Assembly: GCA_902790415.1 (NCBI GenBank) | Contig: CADARU010000014.1 | Coordinates: 1-33,991 of the forward strand | Length of the DNA stretch: 33,991 nt | Source of the DNA: an uncultured Pseudomonadota bacterium | GTDB lineage: Bacteria; Pseudomonadota; Alphaproteobacteria; Rs-D84 | Direction of reading: 5' to 3' | Part shown: positions 16,657 through 23,611 of the stretch, piece by piece | How positions within the stretch are numbered: position 1 is the first letter of the stretch | Layout of the letters: each line of letters opens with the position of its first letter | Program-made: the position numbers and the translations under genes | The notes under the pieces: model-generated | The model's database searches: none | The model's input: the letters and a program-made list of their open reading frames with translations, nothing else | Told to the model about the DNA's origin: nothing

Positions 16657-17975
16657 TACGGCAACCGCGGAGACCATGTTGGTTCCAAACCATTTACCCC
16701 ATCAGGCAAATCAATATCATACAAGTTTTGACCTGTTATATCGACACTGCGAATATGACTGATGCGTTCCATATTATCGGAGGTCTTTTCGGTTTCATAA
16801 TAAACCAAACGTCTGGACCCCGGTGCCCAAGATGGGGCCTCCATAAACCAACCGCCGGCCAATATTTTTTCGTTTTTACCGCGTGCATCCATAATACCGA
16901 CATAAAAGGTATCATCTGCCATTTTTGTAAAGGCGATAAATTGTCCATCTGGCGACCAGGCCGGTGTCGCATAACGCCCTGCCCCGTATGTCAAACGGGA
17001 AACCTCGCCCGTTTCCAAATCCAACAGGTGGATTTGTTGACTGCCACTGCGGTCAGAATTAAATGCGATTTTTGTTCCATCTGGGGAATAAGAAGGACTG
17101 GTGTTTATAGAATTACCAGTGGTCAGTTGGCGCAAAGAATTATCAGATATATTATATTCATATATATGTGTAATACCATTTTTTACCAACGACAACGCAA
17201 CCCTGTTACCATCAGGCGAAAAACGTGGTGCAAAATTCATGCCACCAAATTTACCCAAACGACGTTGTGCCCCGGTATCCAGGTTCAAAATCCAAACCAT
17301 TGGGTCATCATCATAGTAAGACAAAAATACAATAGATTGCATATTGGGCGAAAAATGTGGCGACATAACAAATGTTTTGCTGTCCGACAGATAACGCAAT
17401 CCTTGCCCATCTTGGTCCATAATCGCCATACGTTTTACACGATTGTCAATCGGGCCTGTTTCGGCAATAAACACTATCTGTGTATCAAAATATCCGATTT
17501 CACCGGTCAAACGTTCATAAATCGCATCCGCCATAATGTGCCCCAAACGGCGCACAGATTTTTTAGATGCCATCAAACTTTGTGCTTCTATTTGTTCGCG
17601 CCCATTAACATCCCAAACAAAGAATTCCAATTTATATTTTTTATCGGATGTCTGGGTTAACTTGGCCTGAACCAAAACCTTGGCCTTGATAGCATCCCAA
17701 GATTTAAAAGCCGGCATTGCATCCATTTTTACAAATTCAGGGAACGCATCATGATTTACAATATGAAACAGACCGGTACGCTTTAAATCCGCTTCGACCA
17801 CACTGCGCATTGTCGCGGCATCCGATGCAGATGCACCAACAACCTCGAATTTTTGAACCGCCACAGATATCGGTTCGGTTGCGCCCGCAACAATATCAAC
17901 CTTTAATTCTGCACGTGCCGAAAACACAAACAACGAACAGCATGCAACAATCATACAAAAAAACTTTTTTAACAT
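16656..17975 (-). CDS. tolB: Tol-Pal system beta-propeller protein TolB
   Basis: TolB is the periplasmic partner of Pal and TolA in outer-membrane constriction. Started at ATG 17975 (AAAGGACG upstream), it is 439 residues with signal peptide MLKKFFCMIVACCSLFVFSARA. The TolB_N domain follows (to about residue 160). Six propeller repeats come after it, with the PD40 words FSPDGNRVALS, YSPDGTKIAFNSDRSG and WSPDGQFIAFT. The upstream 13-codon extension lacks ribosome-binding support. No tolQRA or pal is next to it; instead a secreted nuclease overlaps its stop codon. About 125 bp of AT-rich DNA upstream holds nothing recognisable before the promoter at 18146. Confidence 0.95.
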   Translation of the reverse strand: MLKKFFCMIVACCSLFVFSARAELKVDIVAGATEPISVAVQKFEVVGASASDAATMRSVVEADLKRTGLFHIVNHDAFPEFVKMDAMPAFKSWDAIKAKVLVQAKLTQTSDKKYKLEFFVWDVNGREQIEAQSLMASKKSVRRLGHIMADAIYERLTGEIGYFDTQIVFIAETGPIDNRVKRMAIMDQDGQGLRYLSDSKTFVMSPHFSPNMQSIVFLSYYDDDPMVWILNLDTGAQRRLGKFGGMNFAPRFSPDGNRVALSLVKNGITHIYEYNISDNSLRQLTTGNSINTSPSYSPDGTKIAFNSDRSGSQQIHLLDLETGEVSRLTYGAGRYATPAWSPDGQFIAFTKMADDTFYVGIMDARGKNEKILAGGWFMEAPSWAPGSRRLVYYETEKTSDNMERISHIRSVDITGQNLYDIDLPDGVNGLEPTWSPRLP

Positions 17976-18141
17976 ATAACGTCCTTTCCTTGGAATAAAA
18001 TTACACATGCGCATTTTATAACATCACACAAAAAAAGCAAGCAAGCATTATTTTAATTTAACTTTTTCCCAACCCAAAACCCGACCACACAAACCACAAC
18101 ACAAACGTCAATATTTCAGTAAACACAATAAACTACACAAA

Positions 18142-18163
18142 TGTATTGACAAGTGTAAATACA
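18142..18163 (+). promoter_or_regulatory. Operator-like inverted repeat over the -35 box
   Basis: TGTATT at 18142-18147 and AATACA at 18158-18163 are perfect inverted repeats spaced by 10 bp. They cover the -35 hexamer. A second nested pair, TACAC and GTGTA (18153-18157), overlaps them. The site is a natural target for the ribbon-helix-helix protein encoded just downstream, which is an inference. Confidence 0.45.
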
Positions 18164-18173
18164 ATGGTATAGT
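18146..18173 (+). promoter_or_regulatory. Strong sigma70-type promoter of the two-gene unit
   Basis: A consensus TTGACA at 18146-18151 and TATAGT at 18168-18173 are separated by 16 bp. It lies 43 bp before the first ATG, which has a full AGGAGG ribosome-binding site. Confidence 0.75.
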
Positions 18174-18216
18174 TACCTGTAAAGACGGTGGTATTGCCAA
18201 ACGTATAGGAGGTTGT

Positions 18217-18444
18217 ATGCCAAACGTTATGCAACAACTTTTCGTTATGAATATAGAATCTCTGTTAAAAGAGTACGCTGCCTATCGTGCATTTAATAAA
18301 TCTGATGCGGTCATAAATATGCGAATTCCACGACCGGTACTTGACCGACTAAAAGAATTGGCGGCCGAACAACACGTTCCATACCAATCATTAATATCAT
18401 CCGTTTTATTTTCTTTGGCAAATACCGAAGAAAACAAATCATAA
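18217..18444 (+). CDS. Small ribbon-helix-helix (CopG/BrnA-like) DNA-binding protein
   Basis: The 75-residue protein has a strand-helix-helix pattern in its C-terminal half. The strand is AVINMRIPRPVLDRLKELAA and the second helix begins HVPYQSLISSVL. The word VPYQSLI is typical of BrnA/CopG-type antitoxins. The N-terminal 30 residues form a separate helix (ESLLKEYAAYRAF). The start ATG 18217 follows a perfect AGGAGG; an internal ATG at 18229 is possible. It is the first gene of a two-gene unit, with 14 bp between its stop and the next ATG. Such small proteins usually repress their own promoter, and an inverted repeat overlies the -35 box here. Confidence 0.75.
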   Translation: MPNVMQQLFVMNIESLLKEYAAYRAFNKSDAVINMRIPRPVLDRLKELAAEQHVPYQSLISSVLFSLANTEENKS

Positions 18445-18458
18445 AAAAGGAGAGATAC

Positions 18459-19361
18459 ATGCCACAAAAAAACCAACACGAGATATATGAAATATTAAAA
18501 GACGCACATCGCGAACATTCATATAATTATAGTTTGGATTTTGGCACACCGGAATTCACCCCAAAAACGGAACCCGCCTTTTTAGATTATTGGAAATTTA
18601 ACGATGTGTTACATGCATTTAACGACCCGTCTTCTGTAAATTGGCAAACAATAGAATCTATTATATCAAATCAAACCCCCATGGAAATCAAACAAGATTT
18701 GCCGTCCGGTTGGACACGCAGTCATTTACAGAATTTTAACTACTATTTATCGCAACAAAATAACAAGCCAATCGAAATATCACGCTATGCTGGATGGACA
18801 ATCGCAAACCACATACAAAACAAATATTGCGACACATCGTTTCAAAAGGCGTACTTTATAACACCAAACGCAACCGAAAAAGAATTGGCACAAACAGCAA
18901 AAATCATCAACTATACAACCGAACGCATCGAAATTTCAAAAAACGTTTCAAAAATCAATGGTATCATCGGTGGGTTGGCGGAAAAATATTTAATTAACCA
19001 TTCACAAATATCGCGCGATTTCTGGCGCAGCATTTACACACACCTGTTCGGAACAAATTATAATTTCAACCCAAAATTATCAAAAAAACATGGTTATTTA
19101 GATTATATGGATTTTAAATTATTACAGGTATTAAACATACGTTTAAAAGCATTGATTGAAGAATGGAACACCAATATTCCACAAAAAAATCAAACCCCAA
19201 ACCATTTTATTGATATGGCCAGCCAACACATGACAGGAATATCGAACACACTGCAAACAGCCCCAATTATGTTAATCAAAGATAAAAAATTAACACCTAT
19301 TGCCGCGGACTTTGCGAAACAAGAACAAAAATTTATAAAACAATTTGTAAAATCAAAGTAA
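18459..19361 (+). CDS. Unrecognised 300-residue protein partnered with the RHH protein
   Basis: The protein is cytosolic by appearance, with no signal peptide or membrane segment. It is rich in Asn, Gln, Ile and Lys. Visible landmarks are a Trp/Tyr-rich N-terminal third (FLDYWKFNDVL, SVNWQTIESII), a central helical part (ELAQTAKIINYTTERIEISK), RDFWRSIYTHLFG at about 187-199 and a Lys-rich tail (EQKFIKQFVKSK). I do not recognise a family. Shine-Dalgarno AGGAGAG precedes ATG 18459, 14 bp after the RHH gene, and a terminator follows, so the pair is a self-contained operon. Antitoxin-first order is compatible with a toxin-antitoxin or other addiction or defence pair. The length and lack of a known toxin motif leave this open. 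Confidence 0.65.
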   Translation: MPQKNQHEIYEILKDAHREHSYNYSLDFGTPEFTPKTEPAFLDYWKFNDVLHAFNDPSSVNWQTIESIISNQTPMEIKQDLPSGWTRSHLQNFNYYLSQQNNKPIEISRYAGWTIANHIQNKYCDTSFQKAYFITPNATEKELAQTAKIINYTTERIEISKNVSKINGIIGGLAEKYLINHSQISRDFWRSIYTHLFGTNYNFNPKLSKKHGYLDYMDFKLLQVLNIRLKALIEEWNTNIPQKNQTPNHFIDMASQHMTGISNTLQTAPIMLIKDKKLTPIAADFAKQEQKFIKQFVKSK

Positions 19362-19363
19362 AA

Positions 19364-19396
19364 AACAGGGCACCAAATCGGTGCCCCGTTTTTTTG
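19364..19396. terminator. Bidirectional terminator
   Basis: AAACAGGGCACC pairs with GGTGCCCCGTTT with one mismatch, followed by seven T on the plus strand. A-rich DNA on the other side makes it serve the minus-strand pilin gene as well. Confidence 0.85.
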
Positions 19397-19408
19397 TCTT
19401 TCATCGGT

Positions 19409-19774
19409 TTATTTGAAAACATCAGTAATACATCCCAATGTCGTTTGACCGGATGCAGAACCAATAAAGTTAAGAACAAACCCAACACCCAATAACAAGG
19501 CAAAACCAACCAACAAACCTAAGCCTTGCTCTTTTATTTTGTCTTTCGTTAAATCACCGGGCTTCGCAATATAGCCCCATGCCCATTCCATAATCATAAA
19601 TGCCGCACCAACAAAGGCCAACGTACGAATTGTACTAATTACACCCTTGAACTGACGCAACAGTTCACATACCGCCGGTTCTGTTGAAACATTTGCCGCC
19701 AACGCATTTTGGGCAAAAGCCGCAACCGCCGCAACCGCAACCGCAGACAATGCATATTTTGATAATTTTTTCAT
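19409..19774 (-). CDS. VirB2/TrbC-like pilin (orphan)
   Basis: The 121-residue protein has a signal peptide ending AFAQNALAA. The mature small pilin has two hydrophobic segments (RTLAFVGAAFMIMEWAWGYI and GLLVGFALLLGVGFVLNFIG) joined by a charged loop (AKPGDLTKDKIKEQ). There is one Cys near each end of the mature part. This is the layout of VirB2/TrbC major pilins of type IV secretion systems. No other vir or tra gene is in the window. ATG 19774 follows AAAGGAGA; the frame extends 36 codons upstream without support. The gene is monocistronic and ends at a terminator. Confidence 0.75.
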   Translation of the reverse strand: MKKLSKYALSAVAVAAVAAFAQNALAANVSTEPAVCELLRQFKGVISTIRTLAFVGAAFMIMEWAWGYIAKPGDLTKDKIKEQGLGLLVGFALLLGVGFVLNFIGSASGQTTLGCITDVFK

Positions 19775-19843
19775 ATTGAATCTCCTTTCTTTATCATGGG
19801 TCATTATACCATAAAAAAGCCCGTCCTGCAAGTACGATAAAAA

Positions 19844-19871
19844 ATATCGCCCGAAAAAAATCAGGCGATAT
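19844..19871 (-). terminator. Terminator of the lipoprotein gene
   Basis: ATATCGCC and GGCGATAT form an 8-bp stem around a 12-base loop. On the minus strand it is followed by a T-rich run. It lies 36 bp past the stop at 19908. Confidence 0.7.
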
Positions 19872-19907
19872 ACACAACACAAACAAAAAGTTTATATAAC
19901 TAAAAAC

Positions 19908-20303
19908 TTATCTGACCACAACGGTGTAAACACGACGTTGAGATTTGTTACAGCAACACGTTTTTTCCGCAACCGGTGTCGCATCACAACCACAAGATTT
20001 TTCAACAACCGGTGCCGCCTCTGGTGCCGCAACCGCCGCCGCAGACAAAACTTTGCGTGATGCCGCCGGTACACGACCACCATTATCACGCGCAAATAAA
20101 TCTTCACAACGTGTATGACGATAAACGATACGTTTACTGTCGTCTAATCCACGAATATCACTGGAATAATTACGACCATATTCATCTGCATAATAAATGC
20201 AATCATCGCCATCTTGGGTGTATCTGACACCACCTTTGTAATAATCATATGTACAACCCGCCAAACCGGCCACAGCCATTACAGAAATCAAAAACTTTTT
20301 CAT
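19908..20303 (-). CDS. Cys-rich lipoprotein
   Basis: The 131-residue protein begins MKKFLISVMAVAGLAGC with a clear lipobox (LAGC, lipidated Cys17). A Tyr/Asp-rich domain follows (YDYYKGGVRYTQDGDD, CIYYADEYG), with a Cys at RCEDLF, then an Ala/Pro/Val linker. A cysteine cluster (SCGCD, TCCCN) lies close to the basic C-terminus RRVYTVVVR. The cluster could bind a metal or form disulphides at the membrane surface. No family is recognised. ATG 20303 has AAAGGA about 10 bases upstream; an ATG three codons earlier overlaps that Shine-Dalgarno. Confidence 0.75.
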   Translation of the reverse strand: MKKFLISVMAVAGLAGCTYDYYKGGVRYTQDGDDCIYYADEYGRNYSSDIRGLDDSKRIVYRHTRCEDLFARDNGGRVPAASRKVLSAAAVAAPEAAPVVEKSCGCDATPVAEKTCCCNKSQRRVYTVVVR

Positions 20304-20402
20304 ATCTGACATCCTTTTGTAATTTGTGTCGTATATTCTCTGCCCTGCCCCCGATTCGCTTAGTTTCATTTTCGCACAAATAATACGGTTGTCAAACGAT
20401 TT

Positions 20403-20416
20403 GTGGGTTTACCCAC
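20403..20416 (+). promoter_or_regulatory. Perfect palindrome upstream of fba, possible operator
   Basis: GTGGGT-TT-ACCCAC is a perfect 14-bp inverted repeat. It overlaps the expected -35 position (TTTACC, 20408-20413) of the fba promoter, whose -10 box TATAAT is at 20431-20436. Confidence 0.4.
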
Positions 20417-20430
20417 CCAATAAAAAATGA

Positions 20431-20436
20431 TATAAT
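20431..20436 (+). promoter_or_regulatory. -10 box of fba
   Basis: Consensus TATAAT lies 24 bp before the ATG at 20461. TTTACC is 17 bp upstream of it. AAGGAT serves as the ribosome-binding site. Confidence 0.6.
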
Positions 20437-20460
20437 ACAACGACAAATCAAGGATAAAAT

Positions 20461-21408
20461 ATGGATTACAATAAATTTGGATTGGTTAACACAACCGAAA
20501 TGTTTTCTGATGCAATCGCACACAAATATGCGATTCCGGCGTTTAATTTTTATAACATGGAAACACTTAACGCAATACTTGCCGCCGCGCGCGAAACGCA
20601 CAGTCCTGTAATATTGGCGGTATCAGAATCCGCCCTGCACTATATGGGCGATAGCATGTTAATGGGTATGATTATGGGGGCAAAATTGACCACGCGCGAT
20701 TGCGTGGCACTGCACCTGGATCATGGCGCATCGGTTGATGCGTGCAAACATGCAATCGACATTGGTTTTTCCAGTGTTATGATAGATGCCAGTCAAAAAA
20801 ACTTTTCTGAAAACGTTGAATTAACCCAACGAGTTATCGAATATGCGCACAAGCATAATGTTACCGTTGAATCGGAACTGGGGGTAATTGCCGGCACAGA
20901 AGACGAAAACACATCCAGCAAAAAATCACTTTACACCAATCCCAATGATGCATACGAATTTGTAAAGCGCACAAATGTTGATTCACTGGCCATCGCAATC
21001 GGAACAAACCATGGCGCATATAAATGCAAATCAGAATTCAAAGGTCTGCGTTTTGACGTACTATCCGAAATTGTAAACTTGTTACCAAAAACACCGTTGG
21101 TTTTACATGGTGCATCACGAATTCCACAACACTTGGTCGGAATAATTGAAAAGTTTGGTGGAAAAATGGAAAACGCATGCGGAATTCCAATGGACGATAT
21201 TCGCCAGGCCGTTTCTATGCATGTCGCCAAGGTCAATGTGGACAGTGATTCACGCATCGCGTTCACCGCCGGTATTCGTAAAACGTTGGCAACAAATCCA
21301 AAAATGTTCAATCCTCGTGATTATTTATCTGTGGCCACCGACATGGTGAAACAAAATTGCATAGATGAAATAAAAACCGTAATGAACAGCGCGAACAAAT
21401 TAAAATAA
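20461..21408 (+). CDS. fba: Class II fructose-bisphosphate aldolase
   Basis: This is a zinc-dependent aldolase of glycolysis/gluconeogenesis, cleaving fructose-1,6-bisphosphate to two triose phosphates. The 315 residues fit the family. The catalytic Asp87 and zinc ligand His88 are in LHLDHGASVDAC, Glu139 is in VESELG, His184 in GTNHGAYK and His216 in LHGASRIP. The N-terminus AIPAFNFYNMETL is typical. A related tagatose-bisphosphate aldolase cannot be fully excluded. The last Lys codon and the stop lie inside the first unit of the 105-bp repeat array that follows, so the array starts at the very end of the gene. Confidence 0.92.
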   Translation: MDYNKFGLVNTTEMFSDAIAHKYAIPAFNFYNMETLNAILAAARETHSPVILAVSESALHYMGDSMLMGMIMGAKLTTRDCVALHLDHGASVDACKHAIDIGFSSVMIDASQKNFSENVELTQRVIEYAHKHNVTVESELGVIAGTEDENTSSKKSLYTNPNDAYEFVKRTNVDSLAIAIGTNHGAYKCKSEFKGLRFDVLSEIVNLLPKTPLVLHGASRIPQHLVGIIEKFGGKMENACGIPMDDIRQAVSMHVAKVNVDSDSRIAFTAGIRKTLATNPKMFNPRDYLSVATDMVKQNCIDEIKTVMNSANKLK

Positions 21409-21714
21409 ATTATTGTGATATAGATGACGGGGTTATGATTTGCGTAGTGTAGTAAAACCTACATAAGCAAACTAAAACGCGTTAGATATGTTACAAGCAA
21501 ATTTTCAAAATAAATTATTGTGATATAGATGACGGGGTTATGATTTGCGTAGTGTAGCAAAACCTACATAAGCAAACCAAAACGCGTTAGATATGTTACA
21601 AGCAAATTTTCAAAATAAATTATTGTGATATAGATAACGCGGTTTAGGCTGCGTAGTGTATAAACATACATGAGCAAACTAAACCGCGTTAGATATGTTA
21701 CAAGAATTTATTTT
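21402..21714. repeat. Three tandem 105-bp palindromic units
   Basis: Units begin at 21402, 21507 and 21612 with an exact 105-bp period. Units 1 and 2 differ at two of 105 positions; unit 3 is more diverged and about 102 bp. Each unit folds on itself. In unit 3, AAATAAATT/AATTTATTT, TTGT/ACAA and the 12-bp perfect TAACGCGGTTTA/TAAACCGCGTTA enclose TGC/GCA and the apical TGTAT-AAAC-ATACA. In units 1 and 2 the apical stem is TGTAG/CTACA, a paired change from G-C to T-A. The block fills the space between the convergent fba and efp genes. There is no long T run directly after each hairpin and no open reading frame in the block. Confidence 0.9.
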
Positions 21715-21717
21715 TAT

Positions 21718-22287
21718 TTATTTTGCGCGTTCAGAGTATTCTAACGTTTCAGTATTTACCACAATCTTTTCGCCTTGTTCAATAAATACAGGAACTTGAA
21801 CACGAACACCATTATCTAAAATTGCCGGTTTGCCACCGCTGCCTGAAACAGTTTGACCTTTTAATGCGGGTTCTGTTTCAACAACTGTCGCGATGACCGT
21901 TTTCGGTAATGTAATAGATACCGGTTGACCTTCGACATAATTGGTTTTTACGTTCATTTCAGGTGCCAAGAATTTAACCTGTTCACCTAAAGATTCCAAC
22001 GGCATTGTAAATTGTTCATAATCAGACAAATTCATGAAAAATGCATCGGTACCATCAGAATACAAATATTGACATTCATGATCTTCGACCATCAATTTTT
22101 CAACCTTGTCTTCGGCGCGCCAACGATCGCCCCCCTTGTTTCCGGTGTCAATATCGCGCAGGTCCGCCTGAACAAACGCGCCACCCTTGCCCGGTTTAAC
22201 CTTGGTAATAGATGTAACAGAATAACGTTTACCGTTGTGGGAAATAACCCAACCCACACGCATATCATTTGCAGTAACTGATGCCAT
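21718..22287 (-). CDS. efp: Translation elongation factor P
   Basis: EF-P binds between the P and E sites and rescues ribosomes stalled at proline runs. The 189-residue protein has the three OB-type domains. Lys34 is at the tip of loop KPGKGGAF, the residue modified in many species, and the conserved C-terminal pattern is GKPAILDNGVRVQVPVFI. No epmA or epmB gene is nearby, so modification state is unknown. ATG 22287 (MASVTANDMRVGWVI) follows AGAGGTT. The frame runs 17 codons upstream without support. Its stop codon lies 3 bp from the repeat array. Confidence 0.95.
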   Translation of the reverse strand: MASVTANDMRVGWVISHNGKRYSVTSITKVKPGKGGAFVQADLRDIDTGNKGGDRWRAEDKVEKLMVEDHECQYLYSDGTDAFFMNLSDYEQFTMPLESLGEQVKFLAPEMNVKTNYVEGQPVSITLPKTVIATVVETEPALKGQTVSGSGGKPAILDNGVRVQVPVFIEQGEKIVVNTETLEYSERAK

Positions 22288-22363
22288 AATATAACCTCTT
22301 GTTTTAACGAACATAGGGTATAAAAAAGATACCCACAACGCAAGTTTTTTCTGATAAAAATTA

Positions 22364-22387
22364 AAAGTGCGCCATGTGGCGCACTTT
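22364..22387 (-). terminator. Terminator of the OMP gene at 22395
   Basis: AAAGTGCGCCA and TGGCGCACTTT form an 11-bp perfect stem with a minimal TG loop. T-rich DNA follows in the minus direction. It lies between the OMP stop and the efp promoter region. Confidence 0.8.
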
Positions 22388-22394
22388 ATTTAAC

Positions 22395-23495
22395 CTAGAA
22401 CCTGTACATAAAACCAAGTTTTACAATCGGATAGAAATCTATCTTGTCCATTTCATCCTGGGCATCTTTTAATGTTGCCGCCTTGTTTGCTTCATATTCC
22501 GCCCTATACGTGTCATATTCTGTACCTAAGCCTCCCTTGGTTAACGGTTTCCAAACACCAGGTGCGGTTTCTACTTTTAAATTATCGGGATTAACATCTA
22601 AATCCAATTCTGCATTTTTGCTGGTAAACACGACACCCGCATCCAGATACAGTTTAAACCCTGCAAACAAACCTAAATCAAAGCCAGCCCCCAAATATGG
22701 TCCGGTGAAATCCCAACCAACCTTGGCCTTGCCGGTAACAGTGTTTCCATCATAACGATAATGTTTATCGTTGAATTCGAATTCAAATTCCGCACCCGGT
22801 GCATCACTGATTTTTCCGGTTAGATTTGCCGACAATTCGGTTTTACCAAAATAGTAACCACCACTGACACGCAAACCACCCAAAAACCAAGTATCACCAA
22901 ACGGATAAATATCCAATAATCCTGCAAAATGATGCGACTTTAATTCAAAATCATTGATATACAAATTATCGTCTAATTCAAAGCCACCGTCATCTTCGGT
23001 AAATCTGTCCACCGTTTTTCTGATTGTTGATTTTAACGGCGACATTGTTGCAAAGTCCGCACGAACACCGATACGCTTCCACCAAAACGAATCGAACTTT
23101 TTATTGTTATAGCCAACAAAACCATTTATACCCGTTGTCGCAGACAAACCCACACCAATCTGCAAACCATGTGGGAAAGAAATTTCTGGATTAGATGGTT
23201 CTGTTGGTTCCGAAACCACACGTGGTGCAAAAATCTCTGGTTCTGTTTCGGTTTTCACAATCTCTTCTTGCGGTGTTTCAACCTTTTCTTCTTTTACATC
23301 TTCTATAACTTCTGGTTTTTCTTCCTGGTCGGCCACTTTTTCCGCTTCGGTAATTTCCGCAGTAACATCGTTTGAATTCAATTTCGCCAATTCCGCCGCG
23401 ATTGCATTATTATCGGTATTATCAACCGCAATCGCCGCCCCCGCCATAACCACAGACATTGTACCAACCATAAAAGAAGAAATTATTTTTTTCAT
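22395..23495 (-). CDS. Outer-membrane beta-barrel protein with acidic N-terminal segment
   Basis: The 366-residue protein has a signal peptide MKKIISSFMVGTMSVVMAGAAIA. A highly charged Glu/Lys/Val-rich segment of about 70 residues follows (VADQEEKPEVIEDVKEEKVE). The barrel begins near residue 105 (FPHGLQIGVGLSATTGINGFVGYN) and ends FYPIVKLGFMYRF with a terminal Phe. Strands include SHHFAGLLDIYPFGDTWFLG and GPYLGAGFDLGLFAGFKLYL. The family is not recognised beyond a generic OMP barrel. The ATG at 23495 has AAGGAAT upstream. A near-consensus Fur-type box overlies its probable promoter, which suggests metal-responsive control. Confidence 0.8.
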   Translation of the reverse strand: MKKIISSFMVGTMSVVMAGAAIAVDNTDNNAIAAELAKLNSNDVTAEITEAEKVADQEEKPEVIEDVKEEKVETPQEEIVKTETEPEIFAPRVVSEPTEPSNPEISFPHGLQIGVGLSATTGINGFVGYNNKKFDSFWWKRIGVRADFATMSPLKSTIRKTVDRFTEDDGGFELDDNLYINDFELKSHHFAGLLDIYPFGDTWFLGGLRVSGGYYFGKTELSANLTGKISDAPGAEFEFEFNDKHYRYDGNTVTGKAKVGWDFTGPYLGAGFDLGLFAGFKLYLDAGVVFTSKNAELDLDVNPDNLKVETAPGVWKPLTKGGLGTEYDTYRAEYEANKAATLKDAQDEMDKIDFYPIVKLGFMYRF

Positions 23496-23530
23496 TTGAA
23501 TTCCTTTTTGTTTTCAAGAAAAACTTCCTA

Positions 23531-23545
23531 TGATGATTATTATCA
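23531..23545. promoter_or_regulatory. Fur-type 7-1-7 box between divergent genes
   Basis: TGATGATTATTATCA matches the 7-1-7 Fur-family consensus TGATAATnATTATCA at 13 of 14 fixed positions. On the minus strand it overlaps a plausible -10 region (TAATAA or TGATAA, 17 bp after TTGCTT), so binding should repress the OMP gene at 22395-23495. It is 66 bp upstream of the plus-strand gene at 23612. Confidence 0.45.
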
Positions 23546-23575
23546 TATCAGACATAACCAAGCAATAAAAATATA

Positions 23576-23604
23576 TTTAAAAAACCGCATTTTTGTGATA
23601 TTAT
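23576..23604 (+). promoter_or_regulatory. Possible leaderless promoter of the secreted Cys-rich protein
   Basis: TTTAAA and TATTAT (23599-23604) are separated by 17 bp. The ATG at 23612 begins 7 bases after the -10 box and has no Shine-Dalgarno, the same geometry as ftsE and uvrC. Confidence 0.4.
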
Positions 23605-23611
23605 TCACTGT

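Noticed and set aside
21402-21714. Integron attC-like array, because each unit is palindromic and contains GTTAGAT (fits GTTRRRY).
   Set aside because: The matching RYYYAAC box is absent on the other arm, there are no cassettes between units and no integron integrase is visible.
21402-21714. CRISPR array.
   Set aside because: The whole 105-bp unit repeats with no variable spacers, and there are no cas genes.
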